Positions 25,715 to 34,283 of a stretch of DNA of 64,000 nt are shown here, one piece after another. The stretch lies in NCBI GenBank assembly GCA_900316005.1, contig ONBH01000010.1, forward strand, positions 1 to 64,000, given 5' to 3'. The translations under genes were made by a program, and so were the position numbers. The first letter of the stretch is position 1. Every line of letters begins with the position of its first letter. The DNA is from an uncultured Bacteroidales bacterium. Lineage in GTDB: Bacteria; Bacteroidota; Bacteroidia; Bacteroidales; Paludibacteraceae. The notes under the pieces were generated by a model that was not told where the DNA came from, ran no database searches, and saw nothing but the letters and a program-made list of their open reading frames with translations.

Positions 25715-28700
25715 TTAGCGAACTTGAGCTCCGAGAGCGTTGTACATCTTACCGTCGCGGATGATGTAGAGCTGACCATTGTGGATCAGTTTCATGGTCT
25801 CACCCTCGCGTTGGAAGGTAATGGTCTCCAGGCCATCCTTACCCATGAAGGTAGCGGTAAGCGTAAGGAGTTCGGAGTCGAACTCGAAGAGGATATCGTC
25901 ACCGGCTTCGGGTACATAGCCGAGCGTGGTGAAGAGCCATTCGTCAACGGGGAACCAGATAGCATCAGCGTCAATAGGCAGGTTGTTGATGTTCACGCCC
26001 GTGCCACCGAAGATGCCGCGGTAGGTCCAGGTGATGTTGCCATCGTTGGCAGGAGTCATCTCCTCCCAAGTCCATTCGCCACCATTCCAGTTGTTCTTGA
26101 TGTAGTATTGGATTTCCTCAATTACGGGACGACCTACGAGTTCAACTGCGAGGGCCGAGTCGACGATGCTATATACGAAGTGGATCGTATCCAAAGCTTG
26201 CGGAACATAGGTCGAATCAATCGTTCTGAAGTCCTCAACGGGGAACCAGATAGCACCCGCATCAGTAGCCATGGTGTTGATGTTCACACCCGTGCCACCG
26301 AATACGCCGGTGTACTCGTAAACGGCGCTATCTACTACCATATCCATCTCTACCCAAGTCCATTCGCTACCTGCCTCCCAGTTGTTCTTGATGTAGTAGT
26401 GCAGAACAGAGTCGCCAGCCGGACGGCCTACGAGCTCAACTGCGAGGGTAGCGTCAACGATGCTATATACGAAGTGGATTGTATCCAAAGCTTGCGGAAC
26501 ATAGGTCGAATCAATCAAGCTGAAGTTCTCAACGGGGAACCAGGTATAACCATCGTCAGAAGCCATGGTGTTGATATTCACACCCGTGCCACCGAATACG
26601 CCGGTGTACTCGTAAAGAACGTTATCCAGTACCGGACTCATTTCTTCCCAAGTCCAAGCGCTACCGCCATTCCAATTGTTCTTGATGTAGTACTGAACAG
26701 GAACTTCAACATACTCCTCAATGTTGGTAACATAAACCTGAATAGCATTGTTGTAAACAGCTACGCAGCCCAGCATGGTGTAGGTCTTACCTTGCTCGAA
26801 GGTGTAGGTGTCCTTCCAGTTGTTGCGGAAGGTCACGGTGTCACCGTTGAAGATACCGTTGATATTCATGGCCTTGTTGTTGGGAGTCGTGAAGGCAGAA
26901 TCCAGCATGGTTACGTTGCGGAACATCATGACTTTGTTGATGTCAGCCATCGTAGGAGCAGTTTTAGCATCGGGGATGCGCGGAGCCTGACCGGCAGTTA
27001 CCACGAGGTCAGCAAACTCGGTTGTGGCAGCCAGTTCGGGCAGACCATTGAACAGCTTAGCCTGACCGGCGATACCCTGTACGCGGTCACCGGGTACGAG
27101 GTCAGCATACTTGTTGGTGTAAACCAAAGTAGTAGCGGTAGCATCCTGAACGTAGATGTTCGAACCCTTAGCAAATACTACGGTTACCTCACCCAGTGTC
27201 ATGTCGGTAGCCTCGGTAATAGCGTTCACCTCAGCGCAGGTGTTGGTAGTGGGTACATCCTCGGGGAAGTAAGCACCGTCCGCACGAACGACGATGTTGT
27301 AAACGGTATCCATGAGAACGATATCGAAGTCAGCGAGCTGAGTTCCTGCACCATTGTTGAAGATGAGGTGTTCGGTCTGACCTTCATAGTTGCCGGAGAT
27401 GATGATTTGCTCGAGAGCGATTTCACCGGGCCATGAGCCAAAGATTTCAGCACCACCCCATGCGTAAACGTAGAGGTTCTCCCAACCGGTTACGTCAGTG
27501 ATGTTGAGGATCGTCGTTACGCTGTCGATGATGATGGGTTCGGGACGACCTACGAGTTCAACTGCGAGGGCAGAGTCAAGGATGCTATATACGAAGTGGA
27601 TTGTATCCAAAGCTTGCGGAACATAGGTCGAATCAATCGTTCTGAAATCTGCAACGGAGAACCAGGTAGAGCCAGCGTCAGAAGCCATGGTGTTGACATC
27701 CACACCCGTGCCACCGAATACGCCGGTGTACTCGTAAAGAACGTTATTCTCTACCGGACTCATTTCTTCCCAAGTCCATTCGCTACCACCATTCCAGTTG
27801 TTCTTGATGTAGTACTGAACGGGTGCGGGAGCGGGACGACCTACGAGCTCAACTGCGAGGGCAGAGTCAACGATGCTATATACGAAGTGAATCGTATCCA
27901 AAGCTTGCGGAACATAGGTCGAATCAATCGTTCTGAAGTCTGCAACGGGGAACCAGGTATAACCATCGTCAGAAGCCATGGTGTTGATATTCACACCCGA
28001 GCCACCGAATACGCCGGTGTACTCGTAAAGAACGTTATTCTCTACCGGACTCATTTCTTCCCAAGTCCAAGCGCTACCACCATTCCAGTTGTTCTTGATG
28101 TAATAGCGCTGAACGGGAACTACTTCTTCTTCAATATTGGTCACATAGACCTGTACACTGCCATTATAGATAGCAACGCAACCCAGCATGGTGTAGGTCT
28201 TGGTGCTGTCGAAGTCAAAGGCTTCTTTCCAGTTGTTGCGGAAAGCAACCTGCTCGCCGGCGAAAGTGCCGTTGATGTTTGTAGCGCGTGCAGTGGTGAA
28301 GGAAGCCGTGGGCATCTGAACGCCACGGAACATCATTACCTCATTGACATTAGCAGCGGTTGGAGCAGCCTGTGCATCGAAGATGACGGGAGCGTCACCG
28401 GGAACGACGGTCAGGTCAGCGAATGCCGTAGAGGCAGCCAACTCGGGCAGGCCGTTGTACAACTTAGCTTGGCCGGCGATGCCGCTCACACGGTCACCGG
28501 GAACGAGGTCGCTGTAAGCATTGGTATAAACCAGAGTCGTTCCGGTAGCATCCTTTACATAGATGTTCGAGCCCTTAATGAAGACAACGGTTACTTCATT
28601 AAGCGTCATGTTGGTGTTTTCTGTAACGTTATTCACATCAGCGCAAGTGTTGTAAACGACGGGAGTGCCCCAAGTACCATAACTCTTGGCATTCTCACCT

Positions 28701-29539
28701 TCGCCCCAGCCTTCTACGGTGAAGTACATGTCAGCGTGGTTGATAGCGTAGTCAACGGTCTGGTTCCAGATGTTGTTCCACGTTACGGTGTCGATAGCGT
28801 TGTCCAGACGAACGAATACGATCGAGTCAGCGGTCTCAGGAATCTGAGCACCGTACATATTCTCTGCATTCAGCGGAGTAAAGAAGTCGGTCCACATGCC
28901 TTCGAGGTTGTCGCCCCATACCCATGCAGCGTACTTCTCGTTAACGTCAGCCACATTCCAGATGTTGGCGTTGAAGGTCAGGGCCTCCATCGTCACGGGA
29001 ACGATCACGGGGGTGGTGTCCTGCGAAGTGGTGTCGCCGGCCTCGCCATTACTCCAAACGATATCTACCTCATCAAGATAGAGGGCGCCGCTGTTACTGC
29101 GGAAAGCAACGTACTGATAGGGCTGCGTAAAGGTGTACGTTTGAACTGCACCATTAGCAATGGCCACTTGTGCAACATACGATGCGTTGCCATAAAGCTC
29201 GGTCGGCGACGTGTAAGCCTCGTTAGAAGCATAGATGTTCAGCACGCGAGCATCATTGGTGTTGGAGTTAAACTTCACGGTGATGCTTACAAGTGTGCCA
29301 CCGCTAGCGGTTGTAATTACTCCCGAGTTGCTATTTTTGGAACGCAACTGAATTGAGGAGTTATCGCCGGCAGATTGACCTGCATAAACAGCACTCGAAT
29401 TGGAGGTCTTGTTTGACCACTCTGTGTAATTGGTTCCTGTAACGCCGGTAAGTGCGTTGTTCAGAACGTCCGTTACATTAGCGGCCATCAAACTTACTGC
29501 CACAAAAAGGGCAGCAAAAAAACAGAAGAATTTCTTCAT
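25715..29539 (-). CDS. Large repetitive exported protein with CBM26-like and novel repeated modules
   Basis: About 1274 residues from ATG 29539; upstream in-frame starts overlap the promoter. The signal peptide is MKKFFCFFAALFVAVSLMA. Two copies of an OB-fold-like module (VTVVFIKGSNIYVKDATGTT; GDRVSGIAGQAKLYNGLPEL) alternate with five copies of a module of about 85 residues (YYIKNNWNGGS.WTWEEM...YTGVFGG.GVNINTMASD). One segment (YVYAWGGAEIFGSWPGEI) resembles starch-binding CBM26. The C-terminus is the shared tail (MKLIHNGQLYIIRDGKMYNA). Probably a surface glycan-binding protein without catalytic domain. The five modules are nearly identical in DNA, so copy number may vary. Confidence 0.82.
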   Translation of the reverse strand: MKKFFCFFAALFVAVSLMAANVTDVLNNALTGVTGTNYTEWSNKTSNSSAVYAGQSAGDNSSIQLRSKNSNSGVITTASGGTLVSITVKFNSNTNDARVLNIYASNEAYTSPTELYGNASYVAQVAIANGAVQTYTFTQPYQYVAFRSNSGALYLDEVDIVWSNGEAGDTTSQDTTPVIVPVTMEALTFNANIWNVADVNEKYAAWVWGDNLEGMWTDFFTPLNAENMYGAQIPETADSIVFVRLDNAIDTVTWNNIWNQTVDYAINHADMYFTVEGWGEGENAKSYGTWGTPVVYNTCADVNNVTENTNMTLNEVTVVFIKGSNIYVKDATGTTLVYTNAYSDLVPGDRVSGIAGQAKLYNGLPELAASTAFADLTVVPGDAPVIFDAQAAPTAANVNEVMMFRGVQMPTASFTTARATNINGTFAGEQVAFRNNWKEAFDFDSTKTYTMLGCVAIYNGSVQVYVTNIEEEVVPVQRYYIKNNWNGGSAWTWEEMSPVENNVLYEYTGVFGGSGVNINTMASDDGYTWFPVADFRTIDSTYVPQALDTIHFVYSIVDSALAVELVGRPAPAPVQYYIKNNWNGGSEWTWEEMSPVENNVLYEYTGVFGGTGVDVNTMASDAGSTWFSVADFRTIDSTYVPQALDTIHFVYSILDSALAVELVGRPEPIIIDSVTTILNITDVTGWENLYVYAWGGAEIFGSWPGEIALEQIIISGNYEGQTEHLIFNNGAGTQLADFDIVLMDTVYNIVVRADGAYFPEDVPTTNTCAEVNAITEATDMTLGEVTVVFAKGSNIYVQDATATTLVYTNKYADLVPGDRVQGIAGQAKLFNGLPELAATTEFADLVVTAGQAPRIPDAKTAPTMADINKVMMFRNVTMLDSAFTTPNNKAMNINGIFNGDTVTFRNNWKDTYTFEQGKTYTMLGCVAVYNNAIQVYVTNIEEYVEVPVQYYIKNNWNGGSAWTWEEMSPVLDNVLYEYTGVFGGTGVNINTMASDDGYTWFPVENFSLIDSTYVPQALDTIHFVYSIVDATLAVELVGRPAGDSVLHYYIKNNWEAGSEWTWVEMDMVVDSAVYEYTGVFGGTGVNINTMATDAGAIWFPVEDFRTIDSTYVPQALDTIHFVYSIVDSALAVELVGRPVIEEIQYYIKNNWNGGEWTWEEMTPANDGNITWTYRGIFGGTGVNINNLPIDADAIWFPVDEWLFTTLGYVPEAGDDILFEFDSELLTLTATFMGKDGLETITFQREGETMKLIHNGQLYIIRDGKMYNALGAQVR
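25840..28095 (-). repeat. Five near-identical coding repeats plus two OB-like repeats
   Basis: Copies of the 85-residue module lie at about 27840-28095, 27540-27830, 26420-26700, 26130-26405 and 25840-26110. The OB-like copies are near 28130-28660 and 26710-27240. Long stretches such as GCTTGCGGAACATAGGTCGA recur with few changes. Confidence 0.85.
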
Positions 29540-29611
29540 CTTGTTTGATTTTTTGTTAATAATTTGGGTTAATTGTATAGTGTATTGTTTCATACAAGCC
29601 AAAATTCGGTG

Positions 29612-29643
29612 CAAAATTACTACATTTTTTTGAACTGTGCAAA
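29612..29643 (-). promoter_or_regulatory. Promoter of the repetitive exported protein
   Basis: Minus-strand TAATTTTG at 29619-29612 with TTTGC at 29643-29639; leader about 70 nt. Confidence 0.75.
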
Positions 29644-29681
29644 TTTTTCGTTATTTTTTTTAATAAAAAAAAACGAGCCGC

Positions 29682-30551
29682 CTATTGGGGCAGTTCGTTC
29701 ATCGCTTCGAGACACCGACGCAGACCGTCGGTCCAATAAGGGATTTTGGCAGCAAAGGCGGCCTTGAACTTTGCCTTATCCAGCACGCTGTAATGCGGGC
29801 GAGGTGTCTTGTACTGATACTGGCTGCTGAGGATGGGTTCGACCGTGCAGTTGACCCCTGCCTGACGCAGGATCTCAATGGTGAAGTCGTACCAGGAGCA
29901 GACCCCTTCGTTGGTAAAATGGTAGATACCGGGCTTCCATTCTGTGTTGGCAATGACGGTCAGGATGGCTTCCGCCAAGTCACCGGCATAGGTAGGTGTG
30001 CCCACCTGGTCGTATACGACCGTCAACTTATCCCGTTCCTTGCCGTACTTGAGCATAGTCTTGACGAAGTTATTGCCGTAGGGCGAATAGAGCCAGGCTG
30101 TTCGGATGATGACGGCAGTAGGATTGACAGCGAGCAGTTGTTCCTCGCCGTGCAGTTTGGTTCGGCCATAGGCGGTACGCGGTGCCACGGGGTCGGTCTC
30201 GCGGCAGGGGATCCAGCCTTCGCCGGCAAAGACATAGTCCGTAGATATATGTATCATGCGTACGGGCATGGAACCGAGGATACGCACAGCATCGGCGTTG
30301 AGACGTTCGGCCGCGGGTTCATCCTCTTCGGCACGGTCCACATTGGTATAGGCGGCGCAGTTGACGATGAGGTCAATATGGTGTTCGGCCACAAGGCTCC
30401 GCACAGCTGATTCATCGGTGATATCAAGCGGTATAATGCCTTCATCCGCCACTATATCGGCAAAAAGCCAATGCCTGCTGTCTGTTTCGCGGGCACGGAG
30501 ACGTAATTCCGTACCCAATTGACCTTTTGCGCCGGTAACGAGAACAGTCAT
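29682..30551 (-). CDS. rfbD: dTDP-4-dehydrorhamnose reductase
   Basis: 289 residues. The N-terminal NADPH-binding motif VTGAKGQLG is followed by NCAAYTNVDRAEED, the catalytic YxxxK in YGRTKLHGE, and the downstream RTAWLYSPYGNNFVKTML, all typical of RmlD/RfbD. It reduces dTDP-4-keto-L-rhamnose to dTDP-L-rhamnose for cell-surface polysaccharide. rfbC lies 31 bp upstream on the same strand; rfbA and rfbB are not in this window. Confidence 0.95.
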   Translation of the reverse strand: MTVLVTGAKGQLGTELRLRARETDSRHWLFADIVADEGIIPLDITDESAVRSLVAEHHIDLIVNCAAYTNVDRAEEDEPAAERLNADAVRILGSMPVRMIHISTDYVFAGEGWIPCRETDPVAPRTAYGRTKLHGEEQLLAVNPTAVIIRTAWLYSPYGNNFVKTMLKYGKERDKLTVVYDQVGTPTYAGDLAEAILTVIANTEWKPGIYHFTNEGVCSWYDFTIEILRQAGVNCTVEPILSSQYQYKTPRPHYSVLDKAKFKAAFAAKIPYWTDGLRRCLEAMNELPQ

Positions 30552-30576
30552 AGTAATGAATAATGATTAATGAATA
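30552..30576. repeat. Heptad array AATGAAT/AATGATT
   Basis: Three to four AATGAAT/AATGATT units between rfbC and rfbD, the same unit family as at 6845-6897. Confidence 0.7.
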
Positions 30577-30582
30577 TCTTTT

Positions 30583-31131
30583 TTAGAAGGGATTATCGAG
30601 ATTCTTGAGGAGAGGATGGCGGGTATCTTTGTCGCTGAGGATGCGTTCGGCTTCGGGAATCCGCCAGTCGATGCCTAAGGCAGGATCAGACAGGAGGATG
30701 CCTCCGTCGGCTTCGGGATGGTAGAGCTCATCGCATTTGTATGAGAACACCGCCGTTTCGCTGAGCACGCTGAATCCGTGAGCAAAGCCCTTGGGGATAT
30801 AGAACTGCAGGTGGTTATCTTCGCTGAGTTCGACCGCAAAATGCTGCCCGAAGGTGGGGCTATTTTTACGCAGATCTACTGCCACATCGAGTACGCATCC
30901 GTGGGTACAACTGACGAGTTTGGCCTGGGTATAAGGCGGGCGCTGGAAATGCAGCCCACGCACCACGCCGTACGACGAGCACGACTGATTGTCTTGCACG
31001 AAACGGGCATCGATACCGGCTGCGCGGTATCGTTCTTCCTGATAGGTCTCAGCAAACCACCCCCGCGCGTCGCGGAAGAGTTGGGGCTCGATGACCAGCA
31101 GACCTTCAATGGGTGTTTTGATTATATTCAT
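30583..31131 (-). CDS. rfbC: dTDP-4-dehydrorhamnose 3,5-epimerase
   Basis: 182 residues from ATG 31131 (a TTG 12 bp upstream is in the repeat). Cupin-fold epimerase motifs are intact: RDARGWFAETY, FVQDNQSCSSYGVVRGLHFQ with the catalytic His, GCVLDVAVDLRKNSPTFG and IPKGFAHGFSVLS. It epimerises C3 and C5 of the 4-keto sugar before RfbD acts. The spacer upstream is a heptad array, so the promoter may be further upstream with the DUF5686 gene. Confidence 0.96.
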   Translation of the reverse strand: MNIIKTPIEGLLVIEPQLFRDARGWFAETYQEERYRAAGIDARFVQDNQSCSSYGVVRGLHFQRPPYTQAKLVSCTHGCVLDVAVDLRKNSPTFGQHFAVELSEDNHLQFYIPKGFAHGFSVLSETAVFSYKCDELYHPEADGGILLSDPALGIDWRIPEAERILSDKDTRHPLLKNLDNPF

Positions 31132-31138
31132 GGTAGAT

Positions 31139-31178
31139 GTCAATTATCAACTATCAATTATCAACTATCAACTGTCAA
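31139..31178. repeat. Heptad array TCAATTATCAAC
   Basis: Units CAATTAT, CAACTAT and CAACTGT (complement of TTGATAA/TTGATAG) fill the gap between rfbC and the DUF5686 gene. Confidence 0.8.
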
Positions 31179-34070
31179 CTAAATCGTCGCTCGGATGGTG
31201 ATACGTATGCCGTTACGTTGCCAAACGCCGATCTTCTGCCCGGGCGCAGCGTTAATATGGGTCAAGCGGCGGATGTAGTCAATACGGATGAGTTTGAAGA
31301 TATTCTCAATACCCGCCGTGATCTCCATATAGGGCATATAGCTATTGCGCCATTGTACATTGCCATCGCTATCGATATAGGGTCCGTCGCGGAAGGATGT
31401 GCGCGACTTCATATACTGCACGTTACCATTGGCATCGGTGGAGCTGTAGGTATATGGCAGGTCATAGAGACCAAAGGTCTTATCAGGATTATTATGGTCA
31501 GCGAGGTAGCCGGCCAGTCCGTGGAAGGATATAACCTCGCGCAGTTTGAGGCGCTTGAGTCCGGGGATGCGGTTGAAAATCCACCCTTTCAGATAATAGG
31601 TCAGGTGCCAAGCAATGTATCTGTCGGTCAGGAACTCCATAGGTTGCATGAGGTTAAAGGCTTTGGGATCAAGCAGGATGCTGGTATTGGACATCGGCAC
31701 AAAGAGCTTGGTATAAGGAATCTTATTACCCGCCACGTAACCTATATCAATGATACCATCCAGGTGACCGAAGGCAGAGAGCCAGAAGCGTTTCTCGGCT
31801 GAGAACTGGATGCGGTTATAGAAATAGTTATCCTCGATAATCATACCCATCTCGTTGGTAAAACGGAAGACAGGTGCATCTTTCCAGAGGTTGAAGGGCG
31901 ACTCGATACCCTGACGGTCGTTGTAGATATGTCCGCCGGGTGAGTAGCGCAGTTGGAAAGTCCACATGGCATCGTGATACCAGGGCGTTTCTATAACACT
32001 ACCATCGTCCAGACGCTTAATATAACGCAAGGCGTAGGGGCTGCGGTCCCAGCGCATGTTACCCCAGCGTACATCAAAGGATGCTCCGTTGGGTTGGTTG
32101 TGCATATAGTCAAACCAAGTGATGATGGAGAACTGGTTGGCAAACTCCTTCTCATACTTCAGTCGGATGCGTCCGATATACTGCATGGGTTTGCAACTAT
32201 AGTTGAACTTGATGGACATGAAGATATGATCGCGGTCCAAGACGCGGTAACTCTGGCCGAGTTCCTCCAAGTCGTAGGAGAGACTGAGGCTGAGGTTATG
32301 GCGCAGCGTCTCGTAGGGATGGTATTTCTTGGGGTGGAAGGAGTGCAAGAGGGTTAGTCCGCCCTTGACGCGCCGGTCGGTAAAGCCGTAGGCAGCATAG
32401 CCCGCGAAGAACCAACGGGGGTGGGTATTCGCGGTAGTCATACCACCCACGCGCAGACGAAGTCCCTCCTGCTCGTTGTAGGAGATGGTATTGAATATCG
32501 GGCCGAAGTCCCACTTAGACGAGTCACGTTCGTGCGAGGTCGGGATAAACTCCTGTATCATATCCTGCACGGTATTGACCAATGCGCGGAAGGAAGGTAC
32601 GCGCATCAGTTCTGTCGTCAGGCTGTCCACCATAGTCTCTTTACCCGTAAGGGGCACCGGCCGCAGCGTATCCCACTCGGCACGGGTATGCTTCTGTGCA
32701 TCGGGCAGTGTGATGGTAGCCCCCTGCATATAGAAGAGGCTGTCGGGAATGGAAGCGCCAAGTTCGTAATTCATAAAACGCCGCGTCTGGCGGGCGTAGA
32801 AATTATGCTTCGACTTCTTGGTGATACCAAAAGAGGCATGCGTTTCCAGCGTCTCAGAAGCCCACTGGCCGGTGGGTAATTGTTTGAACGTCTCTTCGAT
32901 GCTCAGGAAGTTGACCCAGTTGAGGTTAATATGCACGGGCACATTCAGTTTGTAACGCTTGAGGGCGTAGGTGGTATCGTTGACGATATAGAGATGGCCG
33001 GTAAAACCGAAACTCTCGGAGTTCATCGGCACGAAGCCTAAGTCAATACATTGCTGTCCGTCGATCATCAGGGTATCGAGGATGTCGAAGTAGTAGAACG
33101 TAGTCGCCAAGGTGCTGGAAAGGGGCGAAACGAACTTATTGAGGAGCAAGCCGACGTTGTTATTCAAGATATTAACGGGCTTGAATATCTCCTGCAGGTT
33201 TTCATTGAGACCGCCGTTATCGAAGAGGATATCCAGTCCATTCCATCGCTTGGCTGTCTCTATCTTACGTTGTTTCTTGGGCACATCCTGGTAATACTCC
33301 TTTGCCAAGGTCTCGCGTAGCGACAGGGTCAGAATTGTCGTCTCGTTGGCCGAAAGGGAGTCACTATTGCGCACCAGCTGCACCTTGCGTTCGTTCACGA
33401 CCATAGAGTCTTCGCCCAGCCAGATTGTATCCATCCTGACGCGGGAAGTATCAGCCATCAGGGCTCCGCGGGAGATGATCATCGTATCAAGATAACCGGT
33501 CAGGAACTTGAAGTTACGGCGGAACTGCGTCTTATCCAGATCGTAGTCGAAAGGCTCAATGGCGAGGGAGAGTTTCTCGTAGGTCTCGGTCATGTAGGTG
33601 TCAGAATAGCCTACGCGGTTCTTGTTCTTGTTATCAATGACATGCTGCGCCAGTTCGACCGCCGGATTGCCCTTACGGCGGTAGCCTTTCCGGCGACGGG
33701 AGGGTTTGACCAGTACCTCCTTGATGGTATATGCCTCTTCCTCCATCACCACGCGGATGGTATTGACGCGCTCACCCTTGACGCGAACCAGTTTCTTGCG
33801 GTAACCGACCATCGAGAAACTGACTGTTTGCATCGAAGCGGTATTGCTAATCTCGAATTGGCCATTCACATCGCTGGTCGTTCCGTTGTTGGTTCCCTCA
33901 AACCACACCTGCACAAAAGGCAGCGGAACGGTATCGCCGTTGATAACCTCGAGGGTGACACCTTTGACCACCGTTTTCTGGTACTGGGCATACAAATTGA
34001 GGGGCATCAAAAGATACCCTATCAGGCCGATAAAAAAGGCCAAAAATGTATGTCGTAATGTGTGTTTCAC
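31179..34070 (-). CDS. DUF5686 outer-membrane protein with carboxypeptidase-regulatory domain
   Basis: 963 residues beginning at a GTG: the next in-frame codon upstream of note is a stop and there is no ATG between. A signal/TM segment (FLAFFIGLIGYLLMPLNLYA) precedes a CarboxypepD-regulatory-like domain (about 30-115; PFVQVWFEGTNNGTTSDVNG) and a basic stretch (KPSRRRKGYRRKGNPAV). The long remainder matches DUF5686, which ends in a beta-barrel (GWIFNRIPGLKRLKLREVIS near the end). This family is widespread in Bacteroidota outer membranes; function unknown. Divergent from the M6 protease gene. Confidence 0.88.
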   Translation of the reverse strand: MKHTLRHTFLAFFIGLIGYLLMPLNLYAQYQKTVVKGVTLEVINGDTVPLPFVQVWFEGTNNGTTSDVNGQFEISNTASMQTVSFSMVGYRKKLVRVKGERVNTIRVVMEEEAYTIKEVLVKPSRRRKGYRRKGNPAVELAQHVIDNKNKNRVGYSDTYMTETYEKLSLAIEPFDYDLDKTQFRRNFKFLTGYLDTMIISRGALMADTSRVRMDTIWLGEDSMVVNERKVQLVRNSDSLSANETTILTLSLRETLAKEYYQDVPKKQRKIETAKRWNGLDILFDNGGLNENLQEIFKPVNILNNNVGLLLNKFVSPLSSTLATTFYYFDILDTLMIDGQQCIDLGFVPMNSESFGFTGHLYIVNDTTYALKRYKLNVPVHINLNWVNFLSIEETFKQLPTGQWASETLETHASFGITKKSKHNFYARQTRRFMNYELGASIPDSLFYMQGATITLPDAQKHTRAEWDTLRPVPLTGKETMVDSLTTELMRVPSFRALVNTVQDMIQEFIPTSHERDSSKWDFGPIFNTISYNEQEGLRLRVGGMTTANTHPRWFFAGYAAYGFTDRRVKGGLTLLHSFHPKKYHPYETLRHNLSLSLSYDLEELGQSYRVLDRDHIFMSIKFNYSCKPMQYIGRIRLKYEKEFANQFSIITWFDYMHNQPNGASFDVRWGNMRWDRSPYALRYIKRLDDGSVIETPWYHDAMWTFQLRYSPGGHIYNDRQGIESPFNLWKDAPVFRFTNEMGMIIEDNYFYNRIQFSAEKRFWLSAFGHLDGIIDIGYVAGNKIPYTKLFVPMSNTSILLDPKAFNLMQPMEFLTDRYIAWHLTYYLKGWIFNRIPGLKRLKLREVISFHGLAGYLADHNNPDKTFGLYDLPYTYSSTDANGNVQYMKSRTSFRDGPYIDSDGNVQWRNSYMPYMEITAGIENIFKLIRIDYIRRLTHINAAPGQKIGVWQRNGIRITIRATI

Positions 34071-34102
34071 TTCTATTTCGGATTATAACACTAAAAAGCG
34101 TG

Positions 34103-34212
34103 CAAAAATACAACTTTTTTTCGATATATGCAAATAAATTGCATGTTTTCTGAGAAAAAAAGCATTTTTGAAAACAGAGATTTGCATAATTGCAAAAAAA
34201 ATAGTATCTTTG
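34103..34212. promoter_or_regulatory. Divergent promoters of DUF5686 and M6 protease genes
   Basis: Minus-strand TATTTTTG at 34110-34103 serves DUF5686. Plus-strand TTTGC 34181-34185 with TATCTTTG 34205-34212 serves the protease gene. The spacer between is AT-rich. Confidence 0.7.
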
Positions 34213-34283
34213 CAGGCTTTTTTTGGGCAAAAAAGGATAGAATGGAATAAATTTTGTACAAAACATGTAAAAACACAAAAATT

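Noticed and set aside
25694..27436. Long open frame on the plus strand, antisense to the repetitive exported protein
   Set aside because: It is a mirror of the repeated minus-strand modules. The minus strand has the promoter, signal peptide, recognisable domains, sorting tail and terminator.
27596..29356. Second long plus-strand open frame antisense to the same gene
   Set aside because: Same reason; the repeats of the real gene keep the opposite frame open.
29540..29614. Upstream start codons of the repetitive exported protein
   Set aside because: They overlap the -7 box at 29612-29619; the ATG at 29539 begins a proper signal peptide.
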